Shown here piece by piece: positions 40,009 to 52,605 of a stretch of DNA of 64,000 nt. How positions within the stretch are numbered: position 1 is the first letter of the stretch; each line of letters begins with the position of its first letter. A model generated the notes under the pieces. It made no database searches, was not told where the DNA came from, and saw only the letters and a program-made list of their open reading frames with translations. Source of the stretch: Glandiceps talaboti (Eukaryota > Hemichordata > Enteropneusta > Spengelidae); assembly GCF_964340395.1 (NCBI RefSeq), contig NC_135557.1, positions 12,356,046 to 12,420,045 of the forward strand, read 5' to 3'. The position numbers and the translations under genes are program-made.

Positions 40009-40099
40009 GGTGGGTGTCCTTCACTACGGTCTCGTGACACTGACATTCCCAATCGACACCCAGCAAAAGTTATAGTGAGGCAACTGTTTTGTAATAGGC

Positions 40100-40120
40100 T
40101 GTGACGTCATATTGCAAATT
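40100..40120 (-). promoter_or_regulatory. CRE palindrome and TTTGC block upstream of kringle-FTP
   Basis: Perfect TGACGTCA (40102-40109) followed on plus by ATTGCAAATT, 92 bp upstream of the ATG and resembling 28268-28291. Confidence 0.5.
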
Positions 40121-41860
40121 TCACAAAACTATTCACCCCGACTTTAGGTGTAGTAAACCATCGACGTTAGAATTTCTCCACTGACCATGAGTCAACAAAA
40201 GTTCAAATGCAAAGTGGAGTTCTCTTATGACTAGCATGGTGTACGAATGTGTAATAGGCCATTAGGGGACGGGCGAAGGAGTGGGAGTTATAACATTTAC
40301 TTGCTGGTTAAGGAAAGGATGTTTTGCCAGTTTTCGTTCGCCACTTCTCGTTTGGTGACCGTTGCTTTATGCTGGTAGTCCTCGTGACAGAATCAGTGGG
40401 ACTTTGACCACCACACTGAACTGACATTACAGGTGACAAACCCTCCTTGGTAAAGCCCCAAATTCTTCTCACCGACAATAGCTTTGCGGTGCACCCTTTA
40501 ATCAAGTATAAATTGAAAATGCAATAACGTAGGCGGATGAAGCGAACTTATGCAACAAGGAGCTGGTTTGCATCAAGTTACGAAAATATGTTGTCCAATT
40601 CACACATGCGCACCTTTAGATCCATCAATACTGAAAACTGGCCAGTGACTATAACTAATTACGCTCAAACAAAATGTTTGAGCAGATGTACGAAACATTT
40701 CCCCCATCCCGCATCCCAAAGTAAATAGCGGCGCTCAGCAAATAAGGGAGCGTTCGGTAATAACAAGGGGGGGATGTGTATGTGTATGTATGTATGTATG
40801 TATGTATGTATGTATGTATGTATGTATGTATGTGTGTGTGGGGGGGGGGGTTCACGTTTTGCAAATCGGTTATCAGGGAAGGGTCATATTTTAGAAAAAT
40901 TGAATTTAGGGGAGGGTCACGTTTTACTTTCACTCATTTTGTTATCTAATAACTGCATTATTTTGTGATTTTGGCATGATCCCACTGCATGACCCCACTG
41001 CTGCCACCGGTTACAAATCTTACTGCCACCATTGTAAAGTAATTACATCGTAACATATCAGTGAGATGCAGTAAATTAAAATTAAATGTTAGTTGTGGCG
41101 TGAGGAGAGGAGTGGATCTTACAATAGTAAAGGGGGAACAGCGTGGCAAGTTATTGGACATAATGTGATCTAGTGGAGATGTTGACTCTGTCCAGAGGAG
41201 GTTGTCAGTTGTGCGTACATCTAGTCTTTGGGAGTTCCGACCTTCAGCTCAAAGCCAATTAGATCCAAACACAGGTATTGATTTAATACAAACACAAACT
41301 CACTGTGTAGGAAACAACAAATGCCTTTTAAAACTACCAATGCGGTAGAATCGCGTCACGGTACTACAGAAAAATCCCCTGTTTCTAGAGAGTCGAACCC
41401 AGGACCTCCTGACTACTAATATTGAGCTCTAATGCAGTGTCACTTTTTAGCACGATTGAGGGTCACAATTTATGTCACATACTGGCTTGATTTTGCTGGA
41501 CATCCCCGCTTGTAATTACTTGAGGCTCCTTAGCTGAATTAAGTTGGTGGACGGAAATTGGGGCTAAAAGCGAGGCGACGCGTGCGCATCGTGTTTGTCA
41601 ACAAATAACACAAAACATGCCATCCAGATATGCATACACGACAACCATTGAACTTTAACATATTTTGATTGTAGACATGCGTACAATAGCGTACAATCGA
41701 TTATCGATGTGACCTTATGACCAGTTCAAATATCATTAAAGCTGACCTTCTTGTCTTCAATACAATAATCTTAAACGTTTAGTGATGAGGTAAGACTACA
41801 CGCTAAGTAATTGTTTACGTATCTATATTTGTTCAGAACTTCGTCTAGAAGACGTTCCAT
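40121..41860. other. intergenic, no gene recognised
   Basis: Contains a (TATG)n tract at 40768-40831 bounded by poly-G runs, and otherwise no supported feature. Confidence 0.5.
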
Positions 41861-42046
41861 ATCCATCCATCCATCCATCCATCCATCCGATCCATCCATC
41901 CATCCATACACACACACACACATACATACATACATACATACATACATACACACACACATATACATACACACACATACATACATACATACATACATACATG
42001 CATACATACATGCATGCATACATACATGCATGCATACATACATACA

Positions 42047-42077
<31 letters not shown>

Positions 42078-42244
42078 TACATACGTACATACATACATGC
42101 ATGCATACATACATACATACACACATACATATTACATACGTACATACATACATGCATGCATACATACATACACACATACATACATACATACATACATACA
42201 TGCATGCATACATACATACATACATACATACATACATACATGTA

Positions 42245-42283
<39 letters not shown>

Positions 42284-42361
42284 CATACATCCATAAATGC
42301 ATACATACATACATACATACATACATACATACATACATACATACATACATACATACATACA
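41859..42361. repeat. 500-bp compound ATCC/CATA array
   Basis: (ATCC)n to about 41906, then CATA with regular CATG, CACA and 'tattacatacg' variants. A higher-order unit of about 70-80 bp ('catattacatacgtacata') appears at least twice. Confidence 0.96.
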
Positions 42362-43683
42362 ACCCGAATTATCCACAATTCGCAAGAATCCTAATCAAAG
42401 GGTCGTAATTGAAAGTGCGCCCTCATAGGTCGTTTTTACAACCTTTGTTATCAAAACATGTAAAACAATGAATGTAATAAATTTAAGACCATACCTTGCA
42501 TAAAGCGGAAAAAGATGAAGGCAAACCACACATTCATGCTTGTCTTTCGTCACCGTTTTCTCACTCTGCTCTACCTTGTCAACCCCCCTTTAATTTGTTG
42601 CAACTAATAGCAACAAACTCCGATAATGATAGTAAATCTTTAAACAATCACATAAAGAACTGTCTACACGTATATCAGTCAAGTACGTCTCAGTTAGTTT
42701 TCAACTGATCGTATCTTACTTAAGGATTCGCTTCCGTTGCATTTTTTCGGTTGTCTGCATGGTTACCAGATTGTATAATTGCAGCCGTCAAGGTTATGAG
42801 TCGTCGGCAGCAAGCGAGCCATGTGTAGTATACTAGTCGATATGTGTCTGCAAGGCACGCTATTTAGTATTTTCTTCAAAACTTTAGTTTGAGGTCACAC
42901 TACAATAAGATTAACATTTTAAAACATCGTACATATGATTTAACGGGAAAAACCACTTCATGTGGGAGCATTATAACTATAGTAGCCTGGATGGTCAGCC
43001 TGGGGGTTCTAACACAGTCTGGTCAAATGCCCTCAATCAACACAAATTCTAGTTTTGCTGCTAGACGTTCGGGCTTTCTTCCGATACGATAAGCCAGCGA
43101 AGTTCGCAGTGAGGGCTTGCCCGAACTCGGAGTTGTTCGGTCGTGTGTCGTATTGTATCGGAAGAACATGCGAGGTCTAGCAGGTAGACTACACACATTC
43201 CTGTGCTCCCTCCTGCTGTGTTCATATAAACATGATTATGTTGATTGGTCCCCACGTCATATAATTTAAAGGACTGTTCAGTGGAGTCCTGGTTGGACAT
43301 TGGACATAGTCAAAACAGCTGTACCAAACGAATATTTAATGAGCGATGACGACAATCCTTGCTCACCATGGGGTTGAACCATAACTAACACCTTTCGTCA
43401 GGGCCAAGACTATACCGTGAGCGAAGGTGTAAATCGTAGCGACATTGTACTAGACTATAATTATAGTTATGCCCTTTAGCTGTCAAAATCTTGAACCAGT
43501 GTTTGACATATGTGCAGGATTAGCAGTCCTCAACAGGAGCTAATATTAAAGTTCGTGCAACTAATTACTAGTATATATAAGTTTGTCATAGGCCGCTGTC
43601 TAGGTTGTTCAGGCTATCAAACTATAGCGATTTTTGACATTGAACAGACTTATTGTAGATTCAACTAGCGTGAAGGAATGGAC
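42362..43683. other. intergenic, no gene recognised
   Basis: Around 43050-43200 the segments 'cttccgatacgataagc' and 'gtattgtatcggaag' form an inverted pair, and 'tctagcaggtag...' flanks it; probably another small foldback element. Confidence 0.45.
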
Positions 43684-43938
43684 TAGACTGTGATGACAGT
43701 CGTTCGTGCCTCTTTTGCTATGTTTCATCTAAAACTAAAGTCGTTGCCTCGCTCCGATCGGGAGCAATACTATAACCACGTACTGATTGAACAGCGAGTG
43801 CCGGGGAACTCACAGTTCGTGCCTTCAGCACTCGCAGTTCCTATCAGTACGGATTAGTGTTCAGTGGTACGGAGCGAGGCGACGACTTGTTTTAGATGAA
43901 ACGTAGCAAAAAAGGCACGAACGACTGTCGACAGTCTA
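43684..43938. mobile_element. palindromic foldback element
   Basis: Arms of about 75 bp. 'gacagtcgttcgtgcc' and 'tttcatctaaaac' on the left pair with 'gttttagatgaaa' and 'ggcacgaacgactgtc' on the right. The outermost bases 'tagactgt...acagtcta' also pair. Central spacer about 110 bp. Confidence 0.85.
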
Positions 43939-45014
43939 ACTGTGCATCTGCTACCAAGCAATGTTATGTAAAGATGTAAAGCAAACATACAAAAAAATGG
44001 TTGTTTCGTACAATATGACGACTGAAAATAGGATATGTAGATCGGAATTTTACTTCAACCCGAGAACAATATACTCGTTGGTCGGTCACAATACTTCAAT
44101 CTGTGATATAACAGAAGTAAACGAAAACAATTACACGTTAAGTACATAGACACAATGTACAGACTGTACTTTTCAACTTACCATCTTAATAGACCTGGTT
44201 TCTCCGGAATGGGATTATAAAAAAAAAAAATACCAGAGATACCTCGGCCAAAAAAATTGAAATAGAAATAAATTCTCACCACATACCTTTTTGAATGTTA
44301 AAAAATGTTTAATGTTGGTTGGAAACACATATTATTTTGTATATGGCCTAATCATAATTGGTTTATATCGTTTGTCTGTGTTCGTTGAGTGTAATCCTGT
44401 TGTAGACGGGTGATAATTAGATAAATCAACAGATAAAAGGACTTATAATAAGATAAATATCTAATTTGCGTCTAATGCATGTCCTTGGCGTTCTACAGAT
44501 ATGCTAATCTCTTCCATACATTAGTGGCTATATGGATGCCTAGTGGATATTTATTTTTGGATTTTCAATTTACAATTTTTAAATCAATTTGATGACTTCC
44601 TACTTGACAAATCAATGAGAAACAACATTGACCAATTCACACTTTATCATGCTTTACGATCAGCTCTTTTATTATCGAAATATATATATAGAAATGACAT
44701 AATTATTTGAGTGGTTATTAGTTCTGGCTCGTTATTGCTCTCGCCACTGCCTATTACTCTGTTCTTGTACTGATTCAAACTTCATATATCATTGTAAGGT
44801 TTGTAGGTACTCCTTACCTGAATGTGGGGGGGGGGATACACCATGAAGTATCAACGCGAGTGAAGTCGACAGGTCGGACGTTAATTGCCGTCAGCGCCTT
44901 GTGTATTGCCCCCTTGTCACGTTCGAAAAGCCAACATAAGGGTGATGGCAAATCACCGTAATATCAACTAAACTAGCTTCCATCGTAACTAACATCCAAA
45001 TTACTTTCAATTTT
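43939..45014. other. intergenic, family A fragment only
   Basis: A half copy of MITE family A ('gacttcctacttgacaaatc', 'aacaacattgacc') lies at about 44545-44640. Nothing else recognised. Confidence 0.45.
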
Positions 45015-45372
45015 GTAAACCATAACGTAACCATATGGATGAGGATTGGGTATTTCATTTTTAGCTTATGAAACAATTTTGTCATGGCTTCCTAATTGAA
45101 AAATCAATGTGAAACAATATATGCCAAGTCCTTACTTGTAACTCAATAACTTCCAAATTAATAAATTATTGTTCAAGTGTTCGTTCATATACAATCACAA
45201 ACATTTTACACATTTTATAGCTTGTTGCAATGTATTGAGTTACAAACAGAGACTTTAATATGTCAGTATTGTTTTACATTGATTTTTCAAGAAGGAATTC
45301 ACCATAAAATTGTTTTAAGAATTAAAAAATCCCCAAATTAATACCAAATCGCCATCCATATGACAACTTTAA
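45015..45372. mobile_element. palindromic MITE family A, full-length copy
   Basis: Left outer arm 'accatatggatgaggattgg' and right outer arm ending 'ccatatgacaactttaa'. Inner arms 'atcaatgtgaaacaatat' / 'ttgttttacattgattt' are inverted. Confidence 0.75.
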
Positions 45373-45940
45373 CACAGTGGCACTGCACCAGTCGTAAACA
45401 TATACAAACCGAGATATTGGATATCCGTGTGTACTATATGTTACCAAACAACCTAGTACAAGTACTGCACAGAAACAGTCTATGGATGACATTTAATAAG
45501 TTTTAATTTCTACAAATTACATCTTTTCTGTCTAACAGACGTTGTAAAGCGCATTTAAAATCTAAATGGGAAAACGTTGTAAGACTTCACTCAAGTGTAT
45601 ACATTGATGTGTGATGCAGAATACACCATTGTCTAAAAACGGATCTCTCTTAGTAATGTGATTAGAGCATTTAATGTTGAAATAAACCTAAATTGAGTTC
45701 AATATCAATTTAATGAGTAAAGGAAGTAGGTACTTAATTGACCGTTATACACTTGGCATTAATGCCATTTTGATGACGCATACGGTACACTTTAAACGAA
45801 TGGAGATCAGGAACAAAATTCTGTCTAATATTGCTACATTTTAGTTTGTTGTAAACACCGATAATTTGGAGTCGTGGACTTGAGAATTTGTAAAATTCAA
45901 TAAATTAAATAAACTTTCTCTGTAGCGCTTAAACACGTAC

Positions 45941-46273
45941 CTACGTACATACATACATACATACATACATACATACATGCATGCATGCATGCATGCATGC
46001 ATGCATGCATGCATACATACATACATACATACATACATACATACATACATACATACATACATACATACACGCATACATACATACACGCATACATACATAC
46101 ATACATACATACATACATACATACATACATGCATGCATGCATGCATGCATGCATGCATGCATACATACATACATACATACATACATACATGCATACATAC
46201 ATGCATGCATGCATACATACATACATACATACATACATGCATACATACATACATACATACATACATACCTACC

Positions 46274-46307
<34 letters not shown>

Positions 46308-46493
46308 CATACATACACACACATACGTACGTACGTACGTACGTACGAACGTACATACATACATACATACATACATACATACATACATACATACATACAT
46401 ACATGCATACATACATACACACACATACATACATACATACATACATACATGCATACATACATACATACATACATACATACATACATACATACC
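45941..46493. repeat. 550-bp CATA/CATG/CGTA compound array
   Basis: Blocks of CATA interrupted by (CATG)n at 45977-46015 and 46129-46163 and by (CGTA)n near 46325-46345. CATG and CGTA blocks are self-complementary tetramers. Confidence 0.97.
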
Positions 46494-47840
46494 TTAAGCT
46501 TTTAGAACTCAGATGTTCACCTATTTTAGCCTGATGAATACTTATTATGTGAGGTCGAAACGTCGGATAGGTAAATTTTAAATATAGATTTAAAGACTTA
46601 TCGACTTTTTATAAAACCCAATTATTGCATTTTAATGTTTCTCTCTACAATGTATTTTATCAACGTTACTCGATCTCTCCTTGACAAAACGTAATTAACA
46701 TTACTACATGTTATCGTCTGACACGAAGAATTTGAGGGCAATTGGTACATTTTAATCCACTGAAACGCCAGTTTTTAATATGACCTCGGGTCTGTTTGCC
46801 GAAGGTTGCCGCAAAAAAAAGTCAAATGGTGAGAGATTAGGGGCGCACTACCACCAGAACACGCCCTCGCTGTGGTACTGGCAATGCGACTTTCTGCTGC
46901 TTGCCTTGGAATAAGCCAGAAGGTCTCACAGTAAATAGACTATTGACACACCTGAAAAGTACACGCTATTACGACGTATATATTTTGCCGACAAGGTGCT
47001 AACATAATTGTAACTTACACGAAGAAAATGTAGCAATTTTTGTAACATTAATGTCATCCCAGGCGACAAAAAAGGAGCGAAAGCTTTGAGTCTCGCCGGA
47101 TGATCAGAACAAATAATGTTAGCAATATATATATATATATATATGTCAATCCAGACAATAAAACATTGCAATGTTAGAAAGAATTCTGTCGAACCAGACG
47201 ACATTTTGTTTCTACTCCGTTGATTCCATTGTATTTCGAGTAAGTGTCTGTCAAACGACTGAAAGCATTCGTTTATACAGAGAGCCTGCATGTTTATGTT
47301 AAACTGTGTATATCTACACATCCTAATGATTGCCTCAATATGTGGTTATCTCAATAACTGTCACTGAAAAACCCGATGTATAATTTATGGATAGAAACTT
47401 TATCAGTCAGTCGTCTGTATGCATTATATGGGTGTATATTAACATTTTAGTATTGGAACATTCCATTCCAATATAGTCCTTTAACAATAAGAACGTCCAC
47501 GTTGAATACATGATAACTAACATCGTGGGTAGTTACTCAGCTAGCTTACTCTCCCGATCGCATTGCAACGGATCAAACGGTATGTAGGAACACTTTTCTA
47601 AAAGTCATCTTTTGTCTTGTCTTGTTTTAGTTAGTTTCGGAAACTAAGGCGACAAAATATCATTGTGTAAACAGCACTGTGAGTTTCCAGTTTATCATTG
47701 CCATTCCAAATATGCTGGTATGGCTACTTCATATTCGTGTGTTGTCGAAAAAAGTGAAACGATCAAAGTTAAAATCATATCATGCATTGGATTATAATGT
47801 GTATGTGTGTGTGTGTGCGTGCGCGTGCCTGTTATAAGAG
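46494..47840. other. intergenic, no gene recognised
   Basis: A short (TA)n tract lies near 47127-47145. The 131-codon minus open frame at 46926-47321 has no recognisable domain. Confidence 0.45.
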
Positions 47841-47841
47841 T

Positions 47842-47938
47842 GTATGTATGTATGTATGTATGTATGTATGTATGTATGTATGTGTGTGTGTATGTATGTA
47901 TGTATGTATGTATGTATGTATGTATGTATGTATGTATG

Positions 47939-47972
<34 letters not shown>

Positions 47973-48025
47973 TGTATGTATGTATGTATGTATGTGTGTG
48001 TGTATGTATGTATGTATGTATGTAT
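47842..48025. repeat. (TATG)n array on the 5' side of the retrotransposon
   Basis: TATG units with TGTG variants running directly into the retrotransposon open frame at 48027 without spacer. Confidence 0.97.
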
Positions 48026-48026
48026 G

Positions 48027-48887
48027 GCAGTAGAAGAGGAAGTGTCAATAACCCTCGATTCGCCAGACAAATTCTACACAACATTTAAACAGCAGCTGCT
48101 GCAGCAATATCAATCCGAGTTTAAGGCGAAATCTTCACAGGGAAGAGTGACTCGAGAGGCAGGGAAAGTAAACCATGGTGTATCGTCCACTTACCTCAAC
48201 AATCACAAGATTGACGATAATCTGAGATCATTTGTCGCGAGGGGTCGTTTACAGCTCCTGCAGTGCGAAAGTTTCATGACCCTGTATTATCCAGAGTCGT
48301 ACACTAAATCATGTAAAATATGCAATCATCCCACTGAAACAGTATCACACATTTTGAATGGCTGTACGAAATTCCAGAAACTATACCAACAAAGACACAA
48401 TAGAATAGTTGATTTAATCTTCGGTAAAATCGCGAACAGTAATCCTGGCAAGGAGACATTCAAAGACACGGTTTTAAAACCTGAAATGTTTGATGCCCAT
48501 ATGAGAACTTTTGAACACCAGCATAAACGACCAGACATTACAATCATCGATAAACAGAACAAACATGCAATATTAGTTGAAGTGTCCGTACCCTTTGATG
48601 CACATATTTCATTGTGTTTTCAGAAGAAGTTCGACAAATATTTCCCACTCTCACTAGAAATAAACACTACAGGCTTTCGTTCAGAAATAATAGTTATTGT
48701 CATTGGAAGTCTCGGAAATGTACATCATAAAGTCACAAGTGGTTTGATCAAAGCTGGTTTAAATAGAAGGAATTCCAAATCCATCACCAAATATTGTAGT
48801 GTCAGCTCAATAATAGGTTCTTACAAAATTTGGAGATTGAGATGTAGGTACTATAACAACCAGATATCACGTGAACGTTTGTCATAA
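48027..48887 (+). pseudogene. 5'-truncated non-LTR retrotransposon ORF: CCHC finger plus restriction-like endonuclease
   Basis: Seen: about 286 uninterrupted codons after the (TATG)n tract to TAA at 48885-48887. A CCHC zinc finger CKICNHPTETVSHILNGC is encoded at 48312-48365. A PD-(D/E)xK-type nuclease core follows: RPDITII (PD at 48531-48536), then ILVEVSVPFD (Glu at 48579-48581), then KKFDKYFPL. Known: this order, after the reverse transcriptase, is typical of the C-terminus of R2/R4/NeSL-type non-LTR elements with a restriction-like endonuclease. The reverse transcriptase is missing, so this is a 5'-truncated (dead-on-arrival) copy, but the remaining frame has no stop or frameshift and so looks young. 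The clade is not determined. Confidence 0.85.
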
Positions 48888-49023
48888 GTGACCAAGAGAA
48901 ACTCGTTCACTATAGTCAATATGATTTCCTGCAAGGTATTGTGTGTATATTCTGTAAAGGAATTATGTAAATACTTTACCTGTACATGCTATGTTCATGT
49001 AAGTTGGAAAATATAAGAATTTG
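48888..49023 (+). mobile_element. 3' UTR of the retrotransposon
   Basis: About 135 bp between the stop codon and the next (TATG)n array. No poly-A tail; it ends 'aagaatttga' directly at TATG units. Confidence 0.65.
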
Positions 49024-49054
<31 letters not shown>

Positions 49055-49062
49055 TGTATGTA

Positions 49063-49133
<71 letters not shown>

Positions 49134-49150
49134 ATGTATGTATGTATGTC
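49024..49150. repeat. (TATG)n-(TG)n-(TATG)n array on the 3' side
   Basis: TATG units surrounding a (TG)n core; forms the right flank of the retrotransposon copy. Confidence 0.97.
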
Positions 49151-49275
49151 TCGCTTTTTATACAAAGCTTTCTACGCACGATAACAGAACAGTAATTTGT
49201 GTTCAAACTGTAGCAAAGTATTTACAGTAAGTTCAGCAGATGAGTGACTATACAACTAAACTGTAAAATTGACAT

Positions 49276-49650
49276 CAGGCCAAAAAAAATGTGTTTCCTA
49301 TAACCCGACCGACCATATTTTAAGGTACGGACCCTAAACATTATTTTAGAAAGGTAAAAATGGTGAGAATTTGCTCCTATTTCCTTGTAATTTAAGTATC
49401 TCTGGTCAGTTGTTTTTTAATAATCCCATTCCAGAGAAGACTGTATATGTTTTCGTGTGCTTCACATACAATTATTTTCATTTACTTCCTTCACATCTGA
49501 TCTCATCAAACCTCACAGAAATATTGTACCCAATGAGTTACAGTATCTTGTCTTATCGTTGATGCAATTGCTCAAATAAAATAAAAAAGAAATACTGTAA
49601 ACAATAAAATAAAATTTCAATCTACATATCTTATTTGCTTAAGTCATGTT
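49276..49650. repeat. dispersed repeat H, copy 1 (GGCC-type end)
   Basis: Begins AGGCCAAAAAAAA, then 'taacccgaccgacc'. Shares 'gaatttgctcctatttcc', 'tctctggtcag' and 'ccattccagagaa' with 50862-51430. Confidence 0.65.
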
Positions 49651-49852
49651 CTATGGGAAACAAATGTTTCATTTTGTTTAATTTTGCCTTATCATAATGT
49701 ATGGTATTCGAGACTTATTCTCTTTATCAACATTTTAAAGCTGCATAAGTGAAGGCAGTAGTTTGTGTTAATTCATCTCTTCTCTTTATACGAGGAGGAA
49801 AAGGTAAAACTGCAACGACAACAACAACCACAAGAACACAAAAAATATAGCT

Positions 49853-49887
49853 AACTCACTCACTCACTCACTCACTCACTCACTCAC
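49853..49887. repeat. (CTCA)n microsatellite
   Basis: About eight CTCA units. Confidence 0.93.
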
Positions 49888-50572
49888 CAACATATCCACA
49901 CACCCACCAGCTCACTTACTCAATCACTCATCTCTCCTATAATATCCAGTATATACAGCATCCTAGAATATCGCTAAGACTAAGTTGTAGTTTACGACAA
50001 TTCTGTATGATGTAGTACCAACTCAATGCTTTACTTTAATTCCCCATTTTTTGACGATCCAGCTCGTATCAGAGACAACAATGTCGTTCGGCATTTGACG
50101 ATCACCAAGGTTACAAGACAATACTTGTTATTATAATCTTTCTACACTTTGTAAGAGGGTATTAAATAATCGAAGTCGCTATAAAATTGTAAGTATACAT
50201 TATTTGCCAAATACTATTCCATATCCTACTGTAAGAGGTCATTTGAGTGAGTAGTGTGAGGAAAAGTGATTTCGAGCTGCTACAAGACGTGAAGCAGAAT
50301 TTGGCAAATAAGATACCTACACGTTGCATGTGATTGTTGATTCATTATTGAATATCCGAAAATAAATCATTTCAAAGTTTCACTGTTTTGTTTTATTTCG
50401 AGGCTAGCATCATGTATCTCACTAATTCCCTCAATGCGGTTGTTGGTTTCTCCATAACGAAAAGTTATATTTGACGACCATGTCTTTCCACCGTGGAGTA
50501 AAACTTGAGCAGATGCTGTGTAAATATGATGAGTATGACACGAAGTTCCTCTTTGGGCTTATTTTACCCACA
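49888..50572. other. intergenic, nothing recognised
   Basis: No gene or repeat family seen. Confidence 0.45.
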
Positions 50573-50599
50573 CCCCCCCCGGGGGGGGGGGGGGGGGGG
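50573..50599. repeat. C8 run directly abutting G19 run
   Basis: A homopolymer palindrome; strongly self-complementary and a likely sequencing or assembly hazard. Confidence 0.85.
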
Positions 50600-50861
50600 C
50601 TGTAGACAGTCAATAGTGGTACTGTGTCTCGTACTAACCCTGGACAGAGATGGTGGTTAGGTGGGTCACAGGTAGGATAAAGGTTGGGTAAAGGCGGGTA
50701 AATATTCATATTTTTTTGTTCGACGTTGCTCGCGCATGGTATAAAATAGGGTTAAGATGATGTAAAAATGTTATACGTGCATGGTGAAAATGGAAGTGGG
50801 TTTGAGCAGGATGTGTTACCGACTGCATAGAAAGTATGTTTCCCATCGGGTATCATTAGGC

Positions 50862-51430
50862 CATATAAAAGCAACGTGTGTATCCGATAACCCGACCGAC
50901 CCTAGTTTATGCTACCGACCCCAAACATATTGTAGCTTTCGAAAAGGTAAAGGTGGTAAGAATTTACTTCTATTTCCATATATTTTTTTTTGCCAAAGTA
51001 TCTCTGGTCAAATTTAGTAATTCCATTTCAGAGAAACCATGTCTTTTAAGACTGTAAGTAAAAATTGTGTCTATGTACTTCACGTATAATTATCTTCATT
51101 TACGTGTTTTGCACCTCATCATAGCAATATTGCAACCAACGAGTATCTTGTCTTAGCGTTGAAGCAATTACCCATCAAAAAGCACACATTGAACGAAGAG
51201 TATCTTTCAGTTCGACTCTACCGAAAAACACGGGCTTTCTCTGGGTACTCCAGTTTTCTGCTGCATTAACACTGATCCCGTGAGTGGTGGTCCCCTCTGG
51301 ACTTCTTGAAAGATTAGGGAATATATATACTTAAAGAACTATCCAGTATAAATAAACATTATTATTAAATTAAATTAAATAAATTTCCGACTCACCTACC
51401 CTATTTTCTGAAGTCATGTTATCGGAAACA
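50862..51430. repeat. dispersed repeat H, copy 2
   Basis: Matches 49276-49650 over several blocks. Its right part also contains a diverged 'ctctgggtactccag' segment (near 51240) related to the SINE at 59405-59595. Confidence 0.6.
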
Positions 51431-52224
51431 AACATTTTTTATTTTATTTTCGCCTTATGTCATCTTAGGGCACATGACGAATTGACATTTTCAAGGTGTG
51501 TCTGCTGCATACTGACTAAGGCAAGAAGAAGAGAAATAAACCGTGTTTGTTATTGTGTGAAAGACTCAATAAAATACTGACTTTTTGTCGTTTTCGTTAT
51601 CGGGTGCAAAAGGTGCCTTTGTTGCGTGTCATTAACGAGGAATAATCCTCGCATTGAAATGTACTCTACGACCATAAAATTCTAATTAGAAAAAAAATGG
51701 AATTACTTTTATCTCTATAAATGACAAGTTTAAGGGCATATCATACCCGGGGAATTATCTTAAGTCTTTTGTCAACAGTATAAACCAATTTTATCCACAA
51801 GGACTTTGGGGGATACTAACAATACTCCTAAATGAACATCTTTTATCATACACTCATTTCTTGCCATGTTTTGAGTGAAGCCTTCATAAAATTCCAAGGT
51901 TGTAACGGTAATCCCCAGGGACTGCATAAGTTGGATTTCGTAAATGCATTTGTGTTTCAATCAAAGGGAATGGAAACTAAGTTATTCTGTGGATAAAATA
52001 ATGTTTGTGAACATGACGATCTGCGATTCTGTTTGTTGTACAAATTACGACTTGATTGCATATGCTTGTTAAAGAAAGAAAGAAAGGAGATGTATTTGTC
52101 TATCATCTAAATGTAATCCTACTCGGCTCTATCACGTCACTACAATGTCACTCGACACTGCATTCAGCCATGGCGAGATGATGTTAATTTGCGACAGCCC
52201 ATGTTACTTTTATGGAGTCAAACT
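51431..52224. other. intergenic, nothing recognised
   Basis: The 62-codon open frame at 51772-51960 has no support. Confidence 0.45.
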
Positions 52225-52605
52225 ACAGACTGAGTGACAGTGCTCCATAACAACAACCATTCCATAATGGCGCTCTATAGCAACTGAGTATGCCATGGTA
52301 TGTTTCCATAGCAACAAACTGTACCATCGTATTACTCCAAAGCAACCGACTACTTCAATATAGCGCTGCATAATTACCAAAAATTCCAAGATGGCGTTTC
52401 CATGACAACCAACTGTGCCATATATATGATAGTGCCCCATAGCCAAATATTTCATGATGGCACTCCAGTGTATGGTGGTTCTCTATAGCAACTGACTATT
52501 CCATGGTGGCTCCACCAAAGTAACCAACCAACTACAACCTATTCTACGAATGTTCTCCATAGTAACCTGGGCATTCTATGACCCTGATCCATAGCAACCA
52601 ACCGC
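52225..52605. repeat. about 37-bp degenerate minisatellite with 'ccatagcaac' motifs
   Basis: About ten units of the form 'ctccatagcaaccaact', then 'ttccatgatggcg'. Many units carry RGCAAC half-sites preceded by CCAT or CTAT, resembling an RFX X-box half. Confidence 0.7.

Noticed and set aside
43061-43300. Minus-strand 79-codon open frame
   Set aside because: Overlaps an inverted-repeat segment and has no supporting features.
45841-46534. Open frames up to 185 codons with MYVC/HTYI repeats
   Set aside because: Tetranucleotide arrays whose 12-bp coding period keeps frames open; seen also at 21323-21745, 41771-42408, 47695-48084 and 53852-54251.
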